Assembly (NCBI GenBank): GCA_013365325.1
Contig: JABVXV010000027.1
Location: 1 to 64,000 of the forward strand
DNA length: 64,000 nt
Direction of reading: 5' to 3'
Origin: Dipetalonema caudispina
Lineage: Eukaryota; Nematoda; Chromadorea; Rhabditida; Onchocercidae
The notes under the pieces are model-generated. The model was not told the DNA's origin, did not search any database, and saw only the letters and a list, made by a program, of their open reading frames with translations. Position 1 is the first letter of the stretch, and every line of letters starts with the position of its first letter. Shown one piece after another: positions 52,099 through 64,000 of the stretch. The translations under genes were made by a program, and so were the position numbers.

Positions 52099-54669
52099 CT
52101 AATTCTCGATCTCGATCTAAGAATAAAACTAAATGATACATCTAAGAATATTGTTACAATTTCATGTCACTAAAATTTCTTTTACTGATATTGGATAGAG
52201 TTCCATAATTTTTGTAAGTAATAGATGTCAAATTTCCCACAAATCCAAATTTCAAAAAGTTGAAAATATCGATGAAAGATGTGCAAATAAAGGATGATAT
52301 ATTTGGCGTTATATGAGGACACAATAATTGAAGAAGTGTTCTGAATGAGAATAAACATCGATTGATAAACAAGTAAACAGAGCTGTGAAAATGCCACACT
52401 GTGTCATCATCTCCTATTCTACCCATCTCATTCTCCAAAAAAAAAACACATTCATCATAACTCTTTCCCTCATCTATGTCGTCTGTGTCTGCGCATTTGA
52501 CATTGACACTTCAAATAAGTCGATATGTATGTGACATTTCTCTTTATTTGTGAACTGGAAGAGTGGAAAAGTGAATAAATAAAAAAACAACTGGCAAGAA
52601 GGAGACGCATTGGGATAGGTTAGTGCTATTGCTATGCTTTTCGTTTGCGATTGGGGCCCGTCAGTTGCTCTCATCAGCCAATATTTAGTAATATGGCCAG
52701 GTTTTTGAGCAGTTTGCTCTTCTTTGCTTGGACGCAATTTTATCATCAATGAAAGTAAAATACCAGAAATAGACTTGGCCATCTAAGTTGGACAAGAATT
52801 ATTGTAATAATCGATTTAGCTTAAGCTTTTCGTTTCATGGCTTCCTCGAGTGATTGTACAACTGAGAAACAATATATGTTAACCTTTGCCTAGGTTTCAT
52901 TTTGTGGTCTTTCGAGATTTCAAGAGCCGATAAAAATTAATTATCTCATACTAAATGCTCCAAATTTATTCATTCTTTGGCGCAAATAACGGTTTTTCTG
53001 AGTGATATTGAGCTAATTGATCATTGCTTGGCTTAGTGATTGATCCTATTACATCAGATAACAACAACTTTACAGGCTTGTTTTTCTTCCTTTTTTTTTT
53101 TTGTTCATTTGTTTGTTTCAACGAATTAATAATGATGAATAAATGAAGGATTGCTTCTTTTTTTTTTTTCAAGAAATGCTTCTATGAATACTCCATGCAT
53201 AATTCATTTAGCGTGAAACATCGAATATAATTTCATCTTTCCAACTTATTAAATTTTCAATTTTCCTTTCAGGAAGATAAAAATAATTAGGTTTCTATGC
53301 ATAGTTTATTTTGATGGTTAATTCAGCTTGAAGTCGAATATGGCTTTATCTCTCCAAATTATAAAATATACGACAAAAAACAGTTGGAAGTTTTGGGGAC
53401 ACAAAAAAAGTCTACTTGGAAATGGTATCAAACTTAGTTTAGAGTTTTGAAAAATTTCGCATCTTCATCCATTCTACTGCCAGTATTCCTCAAGAGGAGG
53501 AAAAAGTAAGGGAGCGCTCAGTTGAGATGAACTTGATGTTGAAAAACCTGAATACCTTTAGCCATGCCTATAGGTATTTAATCCTCATTGATTACACAAT
53601 AAGTTTCATTTCAAGTTTACAATTCACTGTGGGTTTATTTTTGAAATTTCAAAGATCTCTAACAAAAAAAACAGGTAAAGATTAGTTTGAATCGATAATC
53701 TTTGGTACGGAGAATTGATAATCTTCATTTTTCATTGGATGCAATAACTAGACCAGTTTGATAATATATTTCATTCCAGTTTTTCATTTATTGATTTTGT
53801 TGTTTGAACATTTCGTAAACGATGAAATGGATTTTCATTTTAATTTGCTTCTTTCTGAATTTTACGTTTCATCCATTTGCAACAATATACTTTGCTAATA
53901 ATACGGTATCATCGAAAATGCCAAATTTAATTATTTCAGAATTTTTTTGTTTTTGTTCTTTTTCTTTTTTTCTTTTCGGGAGAAAGGGATACGGTCACTA
54001 GACAATACTTTATAATTATTAATTATTGATATTAAAAGGGTGACTGGTTGGTTTTAAAAGATGAGAACGATATTTTAATTTCATTTCCCATTGATTATTA
54101 CCAGTCCTTCATTCCTAGCAATAGCAACAGGATGGTAAGAATGATAGAAGTCATTTAATCAGTGTGCTATGCAAAGATTGAATCTTTAGAAGCTGCACCT
54201 GCTTTTCCTTAATTATGCAATCTTCCTTCTCATACCACTTTTCCCTTGTATTTATCGGTTCTTTTACTGAATTGCACTATCATTTCAATGTATCACAGTT
54301 TGCAGATATGTTACGTCGTACGTGAATTCATTTCCATTGAAATTTGAAAATTTTTTGCTAATACTTGGAATTAATCTTTCTTTTTGTTGTCAAACTGCTC
54401 ACGTTACGATAAGAAATGAATGTTCTGCTATTACTTTTTGAAGATTTGAATAATCTTTCAGATGACATTACAAGTCTTTTAAGAATTCTCGAGCAAATTA
54501 TCAACAATCTGGGGTGTAAAATTGCATGAATTTATCTGCAACAAATATGTCATCCACACTTTGTGTACAACCGCCAAAAGGTTTTCGTTTTAGCCAAATT
54601 GTCCCATATTTTTTGCATTAGTTCATTAAGCTTTTAACTTATTTTTTAAGGAATACGAAAGTGATCGAA
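52099..54669. other. Divergent intergenic region
   Basis: 2.6 kb between RPN12 (-) and the CCDC92-like gene (+), probably holding both promoters. A minus-strand frame 52782-52474 of 102 codons starts just after an ACTTAG acceptor-like site and has a fairly mixed composition for its first 65 residues, but I recognise nothing in it and do not call it a gene. Confidence 0.45.
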
Positions 54670-57600
54670 ATGCCATTAACCTGCAAATATAACATGATGG
54701 TATGCACCGTCCTTTTTAGGTAGATGTCTTGGAAATTAGATCAATTTCGGCTTCTTAGCGATCCTTGATCTTTTTTTTAACCACTTTTTGGATTTTTCAA
54801 GTTCAACTCTTTGGGACTTTTGAATTAAGGTAATTGTCGATCTGGTCGGTCTGGTATCAATAATGATATGATCATACTCTCCTTGTAAATATCTTATATA
54901 ACCTGAAATTTTCATTCGCACATTTTATTAAGCAGAAAGCAGAAGTTTTGTCATAACACTATTTTATTTGAGTTAAGTGATTTATCCAGAGCAATCAGTC
55001 CATTACTGATCGAGCTTTAAATGCTGAGAATTTAATAATTCCAGAATTTGCAGTGCCGAAACTAGAACTATTGCCGGAAGAAAGAGCAACCAATACAGCC
55101 ATTGATCTCTCGAAATATATCACTGAAATACAATGTTTCGATCAAGATGTGGAAGAAGCAACTGCACAAACAATGACAGAATTCATTTCGGTGAGTGGAT
55201 AGATCTATGTGCATTAATGTTTTAAAATGTTGTACATACTAAAATATTTAATTAATTTGATAATCGAAAAACTGGAGGTATTGTACAGACTAGTTTTGTA
55301 TAAATATGTGTTAGCTTTCTGACTGAAGTTGATGTTATAGTTTAGGGAATTTCAGAGTCCATCTATTTTCTTTCCGTCCACCTGCCACACAAATTCCTAT
55401 TCTTAAAATTAGATAATTTATCGGGCGCATCTGAGATATCAAAGGTCATTTATTGGTCAATTTTCCCGTAGATCGCTAGATGAAACTGGATACTCTTTTA
55501 TTCTTATATATAGTGGTTGCTTCGACAATCTGACGAATAATAATAATGAAGTGAAGTAGATCTACATGCATCCGAATTGTCTTTCCACAAAGTTTGAGTA
55601 ATTTGCAGTATGACAAATCAGAGTAATACTCATTTGTAATTCGAAATATCTTAAAATTACAAAGAAATGAATTCCTACATCTGAAAAAGAAACTAATGGA
55701 AATCAAATTTATGACTCACAAATGTATTTGTCCATTTGGATATTCATCAACGAAATCTAAGACACTTTTTATAACTTCTCGAAAATTAAGTAAAACAAAT
55801 AAATCAGACATTTGTTGCTCATATTGTTCTGAAGACTATTTCGAAGCTCTCCCCATTAATTGCAATTATCCAAAATGTTTGAAAAAAAATAATTCAAATA
55901 TATTTCAACAGACTAAAGTTACTTTGATAAATAGAATTTTCTAAATCTCAATTAAAGTTTTTTTCTGTCGTGTGCTTTTATTCGTGGATATAAGCTTGTT
56001 GTAGCGAAAACAAGGTGGACAATTATAGTTATTGAAAACAACAATCGAAATTTCTTTTTTTTAAAATAATATGTGGTTAATATATGACTTCATTTTTCTG
56101 TACTTTTTCTGTGATAATCAAAAAAATAAGTTATCAAATTAAATGTTGTGTGAAGCTTTCAGCAAGCAATCAATCAAAAAAAGACTGAAATCAGCAATTA
56201 ATGGTCATGCAAGTATAAAGCATTAAGGTAAATACGTAATTAGGCTCTTAATTGACATATTTAATATCTTCAGCAGTGATTTCAGCTTATTTATTCTTCA
56301 TATCCAATCGATCCTTGCTCTCCCATGCAGTTTTTCTTGCAAAACTTCCGTTTAAATTAGATTTGAGGACTTCATTGCGCTTAAAATAACAATAACAGAT
56401 AGTATTAAATTAAGTTATATCATATTCCTGAAGTTCAAATAAGCTGCAAAAAGTACCGCCATTTATTGATCTCAATCACAGCCTTACCTAATTATATAAA
56501 ATGAAACGCTTTGGCGGTTGACATTGTGGATGCCGACACGATTAACTTAGTGGCGATTTTTGGTCATATTTCATTAATTTTAGAAAGCAGAATTCGGTGA
56601 AATTGGAAGTTTAATTAACGAAGTTTGTGCGCACCGTATAACTGCAGCAATTCAAGAACGAGATGATATGTGGCGTCGGCATGAAACTGCTCAAATATCC
56701 TTTTTACAAAACGAAAACTCCCAAATGTTGACTGGATTACATGCTGAAATTGAAAGACTTCATAATCATTTGAGAGGTAATGACACTTTGGAAGATTTAA
56801 AATATTATAAATATAATTTGAAGCATTAAACTTCTAAAAATCCTCTTATAGAAATACGTAATTCGATCAATGTGAAATTTCAACTACTTCATAATTTTCT
56901 CCCTTTTAATTAGTTATTTTGTTTTCTTTACAAAAATACGTTGATCAGCTCGATGGCATATAAAACATCAGTTTAAACAGGTGGGTTTAGTAATGAAAGC
57001 TGGACTGTCGGATAAATGTCGTTGTTTTCTTATTTTGTCTCAACGGTGTCATCTACCATTTCAATGTTAAATTCCATTCAATAATTCTGTACGCTCTAGA
57101 GCACTTATCACTACTCAAAAAAACAAAATGAACTCCTAAAGTGAATTTCTTTTTGTTAGTTTTCTACGAGATATGATTTAAATTCTTTGACGAAGAGTCT
57201 AACAAAGATATTTTCTTCTGATTTTAACCTGAGTAACTTACCCTTTTGCTCTTATTTTTAATTGTACCACTCTTATTTTAATTAGATAAGTGTGATTTAA
57301 TTTGTTTCGTATACATAAGCAGCAGGCTATGTAAGATATTATTATACTACAAAAATGTTCAAGCTAATATTCACTACATCTATTCGTATTTGTCTTTTTG
57401 ATCGTTCCTATCATTTTACAAATTATTGATATTCTGCAAAGATTACTTGGATAAGAAACTGCAGTTTATGAATCTTGAGGTGTTTGAGTATAGATATAGT
57501 TTTTATGCTCAAATTACATGGCATTTAATTTCCAAATTTTCGGCTTTTCGATTGATGAACCAGAATTGTGAAATGTTTGAAGTAACAGCTTCTCAAAACT

Positions 57601-60600
57601 TGAATGCCTATTCTACTTTAACAGAATGAATTTATAAAAAAATTATTAGATTATAAAGCAAAGCAAGCATGGGAACTTTAAAAGGGGACAATAGCATTAG
57701 AGCAAAAAAAATAAATATATATAGGCCCTATATATATATATATATATAGGATGGATCTGCCGTCCATCTTGATTTATTAATACTGCTACCAGACAAAATT
57801 GCCTATTCCTCAATTTTAATTCTGCCATTTTAGCACTCAACTAAATGATTTTGTTCTATTTTTATCTATTACAGATCTCTATCGTAGACTTTATGTGAAG
57901 AATTCATTTGATAGCAACACGACACTCGAAAATGAAAATGAGGAGCTCCGAAAAAGGTAGTTTTTTTTTTTTTTTTTTTTTCTCCTTAAATATTAAAAAC
58001 CAGCCTATCTGAAAAACCTTTTTAAAACTTTTTGCGTGGATAGTTCTCTTAATCATTCACTGACAAAAAATCCCCAAACTTATTTAGAAAAATTAAATAA
58101 TTGAAATTCAAAAAGTGGGAAACGTCTATTTCAGAGATGTTCGGAAAAATTTGGTAAAAATTAGTGTTTCATTAACAACTAAAAATTATGGGCATTTTGC
58201 AAAATTAGTTCTCATTAATATGATAAAATGTAATTTAGTCACTATTTTATGATTTTTTTCAACAATTGATGGTTGTAGAAAATGATGTTATCATTAGAGT
58301 TTCTCCATGAATGAATATAGCTTACATAATTTAGTTAAGCTTATCGCAACATGCAATATTCATTTTTGTGATGATACCCATGCAATAGATAGATCTTAAC
58401 GTGAGTTTAGTTAATTACCTCATAATTACCGTAATTACCGTAATCTTTATTGTTACACTGTTATGTATGCTTTAAACGTGCATGCTTATGAGATTATGCT
58501 AACGAATTTTCCAAATTCGTGTTTGATGCAAATAAGTGAAATAATTTAATCCATTGTTTGTTACCAAATTGAGTAATCATAAATTGATTTAATTTTTGCA
58601 TAAAACTAAAATACTGTGACTGATAACTAATGAATGTGTCATTTTGCAAAATTTGAGACGTATAAGATTAGTCATAAGTACTTTTTTATAAAAAATGTAT
58701 ATATATATTCTCTTTTCTTGAGCCTTTTTCTTCCCTCTCTCATTTTCTAATTTCCCTTTAACAGTTTCTTTGTAGTTTAAAAGAAAAAAAAAAAAGAAAA
58801 ATCTCCAGTATTTAATTCACTGTTTCTCTTGTTTTGTTTGGTACAAATGCAAAACTGATCAACAAATCTGCAATTTAATTTTTATTACTAAGTTTTAATT
58901 GAAATGAAGTCATGATATCTGGAACAGAAATTCTCAATTTGAATCTCATATGACAATCAGTTTTTATCAATACTTGCTTATTTCATTCTTTAAACTATTC
59001 TCCGGTTTCCATACAATATATTATCAACTACGAAAAAGAAATAGCCTATTTGAGTTCATAATATCTGCATCTTACTATTATTTTTAACTTATTTGGTATT
59101 TTAAAATAATTTAACACCTTTTCTTCTATTCTAAACCATAATTCTCAGAATTATAACTGATCTGCAGAGTGTACATACACTTTCTCGATATGAGATTTGT
59201 TGTGTATTTTTAAATATACATAATTAAATTCATTAATAATAAGAGAATGTGTAGTCGATTTGTTCATTTATATATGAAAAAGTAAACAAAAGGATTACTC
59301 ATCCAAATCAACAAGTACTTGAAAGCTGTTAAAATTCTTAGCAGTATCGCTAATGAATTAAATGATTTGGTCTCAACTTTATTTATATTCAAAAGTTAAC
59401 GTACAATTGTATATTTGGATTTTTGCAGTTAAAGAAAGAACTCTTCTCTCTCTTCGTTGATTAGTAATTGAAAAAGGGCAATACAAAGGATAATTCACAA
59501 ATATTCCTCGCAATATCTCATTTGTTAAACTAATCGAGCTATTGATATGCTTGAACAATTTATTGTCTTATTGTTCTTTTATTTCCTTTTCTTCGAATTA
59601 TAAGATTTAAACAAATAAGATCAAGTCTTGTTTAAACATTTAAATTGCTCTTTATTTTCGCTTTTTTTTGTTCATTAAAATTTACCTGTAATTAATGGCA
59701 CATATAGCTTTGGAATACAATTAATTTATATGCCGCTTACAACCGACAAAAGATTACAGGCTAGAGATAGCAAAACAAAATACGGATAAACTGAATGAAG
59801 AGTTGGAAAAATGCGTGAAAAAATCGAAAGACTTGGAGCAACGAACTAATGAAACCGTCAAAACGCTAAAAAATCAACTCGCTTATCAGGTAAAGTATTA
59901 ATTTCATTATTTAATTGTTCATGTTAATCGCTATCACGACTTCAACATTCATTAGCATTAACATCATGATAACATAATAAGGTTGATAATATCAAAATAG
60001 CATCTTATTATGATCAGATCGGGTATCGTATGAATATCACTAAATGTTTTTCTTGTTGTTAAAAAAGCCTGACGTATCTCCGTTATTCACAATGATGTAC
60101 AAAAATTTATAAAAATAAATTAATGAAAAATAAATGATTTAAAATTAAAATTAGATTACTGAGAATTTTTAGCCTTCAGACTATTTGATTGATTCGAGCT
60201 TTTTTTTTTCGTCACTTACGTAACCCATAGATAACCCTTCATTTCTCTCATCTCGAAGTTATTTGAGAAAGTACAGCAGATTTGATTTTGATAATTAAAT
60301 TTCTATCTTTGCATTTTGAATAATTTAAAAAGGAAAAAACAATCTATTTGACATTTATATGCGTTTTGGTTGTTAAATTGTGAAAAATGTGCTGAAGAAA
60401 GGTATAAATGAAATGTGCAGGGTAACAGAATTCGTCAGCTAACCGACGAACTCCGTGAAAGGACGATACAAATAACTAAATTAATGGCTCAGGTAATGAT
60501 CCTTCATTTCTCATCTATTCGCTTAGAGTAGTTGGTGTGGTAAAGTATGTGTAATGTGAAATCCATCATAGCAATCGATTTTTGAGTTTTTTGAATTTAC

Positions 60601-61490
60601 TGTACAATCTTTATGATGGAATCATAGCCTAAACAGGACTTCTTCAATTATAGAAAAGTTAATCATGACTCCATGCAATCTTTTTTTGAATACCTTTTAG
60701 TTATGACTTTTAATGTCTCATTTATCATACTATACCTGCGAATGTATCTCTAAAAGTAATCTCTATTATCGTTGAAGTTAAAAATATTTTAAAAGTTACT
60801 TTTTAACAGTTACAAATTGACTGTTTTAAGCTTCCATTTGGAACGGTAGCTGAGGGGACTGAAAACGAGATCCCTACTCGAGTTCGTTTCAATTCACAAT
60901 CAACCATTCGTTGGAATCCTGCTCCGGCATCATTTTTTGGTAAAAAAGACAAAAATTTGTCACATACGGGTTTAATCCGTAATGCTTCGATAACTTATCC
61001 AGGCGGACGACCAAACGTTGTTGCGCAAAGGTACAGCTACACGTCTTCAACGTAAGTGTATCTCTTTTCAGTTATCCAAGATGAATTTTTCGCAGACTCT
61101 AAATTTTTTGTATTCCCTTAATATTACTATGTATTTTTGACGAAGTGCAGTAGTATCAGCGGATTTAGGAATTCAAGCTAATGAAATATATTGCTGATAA
61201 TTTTAATGGTATGGTAGATGATATGATTTTAAAAATCAGTCCTTGTTTTCAGGACACGTTCACATCATCTACCATCGTTATACACGAAACCATGCAGCGT
61301 GCCATCACCGGGACACAGTATCGAGAAACCAACACGAGTACAGATGCTAGGATTACATGATCGGATGTCACTTACCCGTTCGTTATATGAAATTCGAAAT
61401 TCTTTTATTGCGAATAGTACCACATCGTCAAATTCCACAAATTCTAAAGTTTTGAGTTCAATGAATGAATCGATGCAAAATACGATATAG
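54670..61490 (+). CDS. ccdc92: CCDC92-like coiled-coil protein
   Basis: CCDC92 proteins are centriole/cilium-associated coiled-coil proteins of little-known function. Exons: 54670-54699 (tentative start), 54990-55190, 56584-56776, 57875-57956, 59760-59889, 60421-60492, 60810-61051, 61253-61490; phases agree, 395 residues. Residues near 120-145 read ISFLQNENSQMLTGLHAEIE followed by RLHNHLRDLYRRL, matching the CCDC92 signature FLQQEHASTLKGLHAEIRRL. Heptad-rich coiled coil continues through KLNEELEKC and RIRQLTDELRERTIQITKLM, comparable to the human segment ASTIAYLTSQL. The C-terminal 160 residues are basic, Ser/Asn-rich and probably disordered. The 10-codon first exon (MPLTCKYNMM) fits phase and a GTATGC donor but has no other support. 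Exon 2 has no stop in its frame back to its TTATCCAG acceptor, so a start upstream is required. Two introns exceed 1 kb (1.1 and 1.8 kb). Confidence 0.82.
57956..57980. repeat. T homopolymer at a CCDC92-like exon 4 donor
   Basis: The donor GTAG is followed directly by about 20 T (57961-57980). A run this long may vary in length or be misassembled, but it lies inside the intron. Confidence 0.7.
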
Positions 61491-64000
61491 TGAACATCGA
61501 TTGAGAACGACCTTTTCAAGCATAGTATGGAATTTGTGATATGAATTAATTTTAATGGTATTCACAGTGCCATCTGTCATTTTATGCGTATTTTGTATTT
61601 AAAATGTGCTATAAAATTTTTTCTATAGACCATAAATTGTTATAAGAATTCCATTTGCCTTCTACACTTCCATTTTGCATCTTAAAAAAACTACCCGTAA
61701 AGTGTAAATATATTGCAATGAAACACAGAATGAGGTTCAGTATTTCAAACTGTTATTTATTATCAAATATAATGCTAAAAATTGCTTCAATCAAAGCGAT
61801 TCATTATAAGATGAAGTGATTCTAACATACTTCACTATTTGTGTCTGAAAATGTAATTAATTTATATTCTACATGAACACTATAGAAATAATATGTTAAA
61901 AATATTGTCAAAAAGGAAACTCTAAAACGTAGATTTGTCGTTACAGAGGTCATTTTCCTCCTTTTTCTCTCGAAGATGAACGCCAGAAAAAAGTTACAGA
62001 ACTGAGAAAAATTATTTCGAAAGAAAAGATCATTAAAAAGCAGTTTTCTGGCATTTAGTGATAAATGTAATTCCGGTATTATATGCACTCTTATCAAATA
62101 AGCTAGACTAGCAAAAGTAGATAAGACACATTCTTGCTAAGAATATTTGCAATATTCCTAGAAAAACTGATTCGTTATTGCACGTTTTTATGGTAATTTA
62201 AAGGGAAAAAAGTTTGGAACTCTATCTTAAATGTTGTCAAATCGGGATACTGAACTTATAAAATGGGTTTTTTGTGATACATTTACTAATATGAGTGTCC
62301 TGATATGAGTATCCCATGATAATTCCTGCTACGTCAAAATGTGGGAAGAAAGGGTCGAAGTTCACTCAGACTCTTTACATTTTCTGTATATTTTGCAGCA
62401 CAAGAATTAGTTTGTTTTTCAGCCTTTCAGTGGTTTACATTTTTCAAGCAGCCAGATATGCAAATGTATTGATGAATAAGCGATCAGGTAGAAATTTGCA
62501 TTTCCCATAAGGCATGGATAATACGATAAGGCTGCTTAGCACTGCATGAATCACCTTTGCCAGATCATTATCGAGACATCCCGGGAAAAGCGTAATTCAC
62601 TCTTAAGGCAACATCCCTTATTGAATAATCTTGTGCCAAACCAAGACGTTCCGACATAACAGTCCCCTGCTGTTATATATTCCAAAACATTGAACATTGC
62701 TCACATTTTCTATAGAGGGTTAGTTCATTCATTTTAGTTTTACAATTTTTAATTGAAATCAAAAGGTTAAGATAAAGATTTCAGTTGACAAAATTCGTCT
62801 TGCTCGGAATCTAGAAATTAACAATAATGATATGTGTCATGGGATAAATTAAAGCCGGAGAGCAACATCGGGAGCAATACTATTGCTGGATCTTTATAAG
62901 ATCTGAAACAAAAATATCCGCAAATCTTTATGGCATAAATTCGGAAAAGAAGAATTGAACAGGCCGTTATCAAAGAATTCTATGAATGCCGTAAAAAAAA
63001 AGGAATGAACAATGAATGCTTAGAGAATCAATGCTTTTTATCTGATGAAAAGCAAAAAGCAATTATCTGGGAGGCAACGATTATTTAACTGAAAATTGAT
63101 ATTCACAGATATTGAACTTGTCAACCGCATTTGCAATTAATACCGTTGTCATTTGTTTCTTTCCTTCCAAACATCCATTCATGTAAACTACTTCCAAATG
63201 TAAATATTTACATTTCTCAGAACAGAACACATCTCCTCCTTGTTTTTCAATAATGTAGCATTAACTAATTTCTAGCCCTTAATTAAACCTACAAACTATC
63301 ATTAAAGGATTGGAAATATCCCACAAAGTCTGACATTTTCTTATAATCTAATCCCTGAAGTTTCGACCAATAAAGTTGACCTGAAATTACGTTCTGTTTT
63401 AAACACTACTTAAGTTTAAACCACGACTTGATATGACACACTGCCGTTATCATTCATAGTTCAGAAGAAGAGCGCCATTGTTTATGAAAACTGACGTTGT
63501 TCAAAATTCAGCACATATATTGTTAAGCACTATAATTTCTGAATTGCCATTCTTTACTATCAAATTGTTAGATGTATCAAGTTGGGACCACGCTAATTCG
63601 ATTAGTATCAATTTATCACTGACTGATAACAACTTTAACTTTTTCTAATGCTTTGTTTTATTTTATTACTCATATCGTAAACTAATAAAAATAGGTAAAG
63701 TATATACTGATATGCAGGATAAGGTCCAATATCTCAAACTACGTTACTCTCATCAAAGGGTTAGATACCGTTCAATTAGCTAAACTATGAAGGAATTGAT
63801 TTCACCGAAATATTCTGTTTAGATTGTAATGTGAAATTTTCCTAGTTTAAAAAGCTTTTGTAGCAAAGTGTATGACATTCCCTAATTTTTTAATTCCGTT
63901 TTCAAAAATCGACATATTGATGCATCGTACAACTGGCCTTTTTGATATCATTCTATTAGAAGCTCAGGATCTCTCTTTTTCGAAGATTAGATTACATAAA
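61491..64000. other. Region downstream of the CCDC92-like gene
   Basis: 2.5 kb of AT-rich sequence to the window end. It begins with the 3' UTR of the CCDC92-like gene. Small frames on both strands lack splice context and recognisable content. No gene or repeat can be supported. Confidence 0.5.

Overview
The window is strongly AT-rich eukaryotic DNA. Its genes are split into many short exons by GT...AG introns, most ending in a TTTCAG-like acceptor. Several start codons lie just downstream of such an acceptor, as expected if mRNAs receive a trans-spliced leader. Gene content (a Tob/FOG-3 protein, class I PITP, TXNDC9, RPN12) and base composition point to a nematode, most likely a filarial or related clade III species. 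The species call is inference. All gene models were assembled by hand from splice sites, reading-frame phase and remembered protein families; no search was run.

Layout: 1-13364 shows no convincing gene, only simple repeats. 13365-22614 (+) is a 13-exon mevalonate kinase whose exon lengths sum to an exact open frame of 571 residues. 25765-27490 (+) is a BTG/Tob (FOG-3-like) gene, and it converges on 28277-29579 (-), a TXNDC9 phosducin-like gene. 32029-35157 (+) is an unrecognised gene with a weak THAP-like look. 39577-40133 (-) is a small RS-repeat protein. 41888-44840 (+) is a class I phosphatidylinositol transfer protein of exactly 270 residues. 47130-48610 (+) is an XLF/NHEJ1-like DNA end-joining factor, and it converges on 49323-52098 (-), the proteasome lid subunit RPN12. 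54670-61490 (+) is a CCDC92-like coiled-coil protein, divergent from RPN12.

These genes do not form a pathway; they are a normal mixed stretch of housekeeping and regulatory genes. The most interesting items are the XLF-like gene, because this family is not usually annotated in nematodes; the Tob gene with one intron whose phases do not agree; the extended mevalonate kinase with a low-complexity insert and a probable GC-AG intron; and a short inverted-repeat element present intact in a PITP intron and truncated about 3.5 kb upstream.
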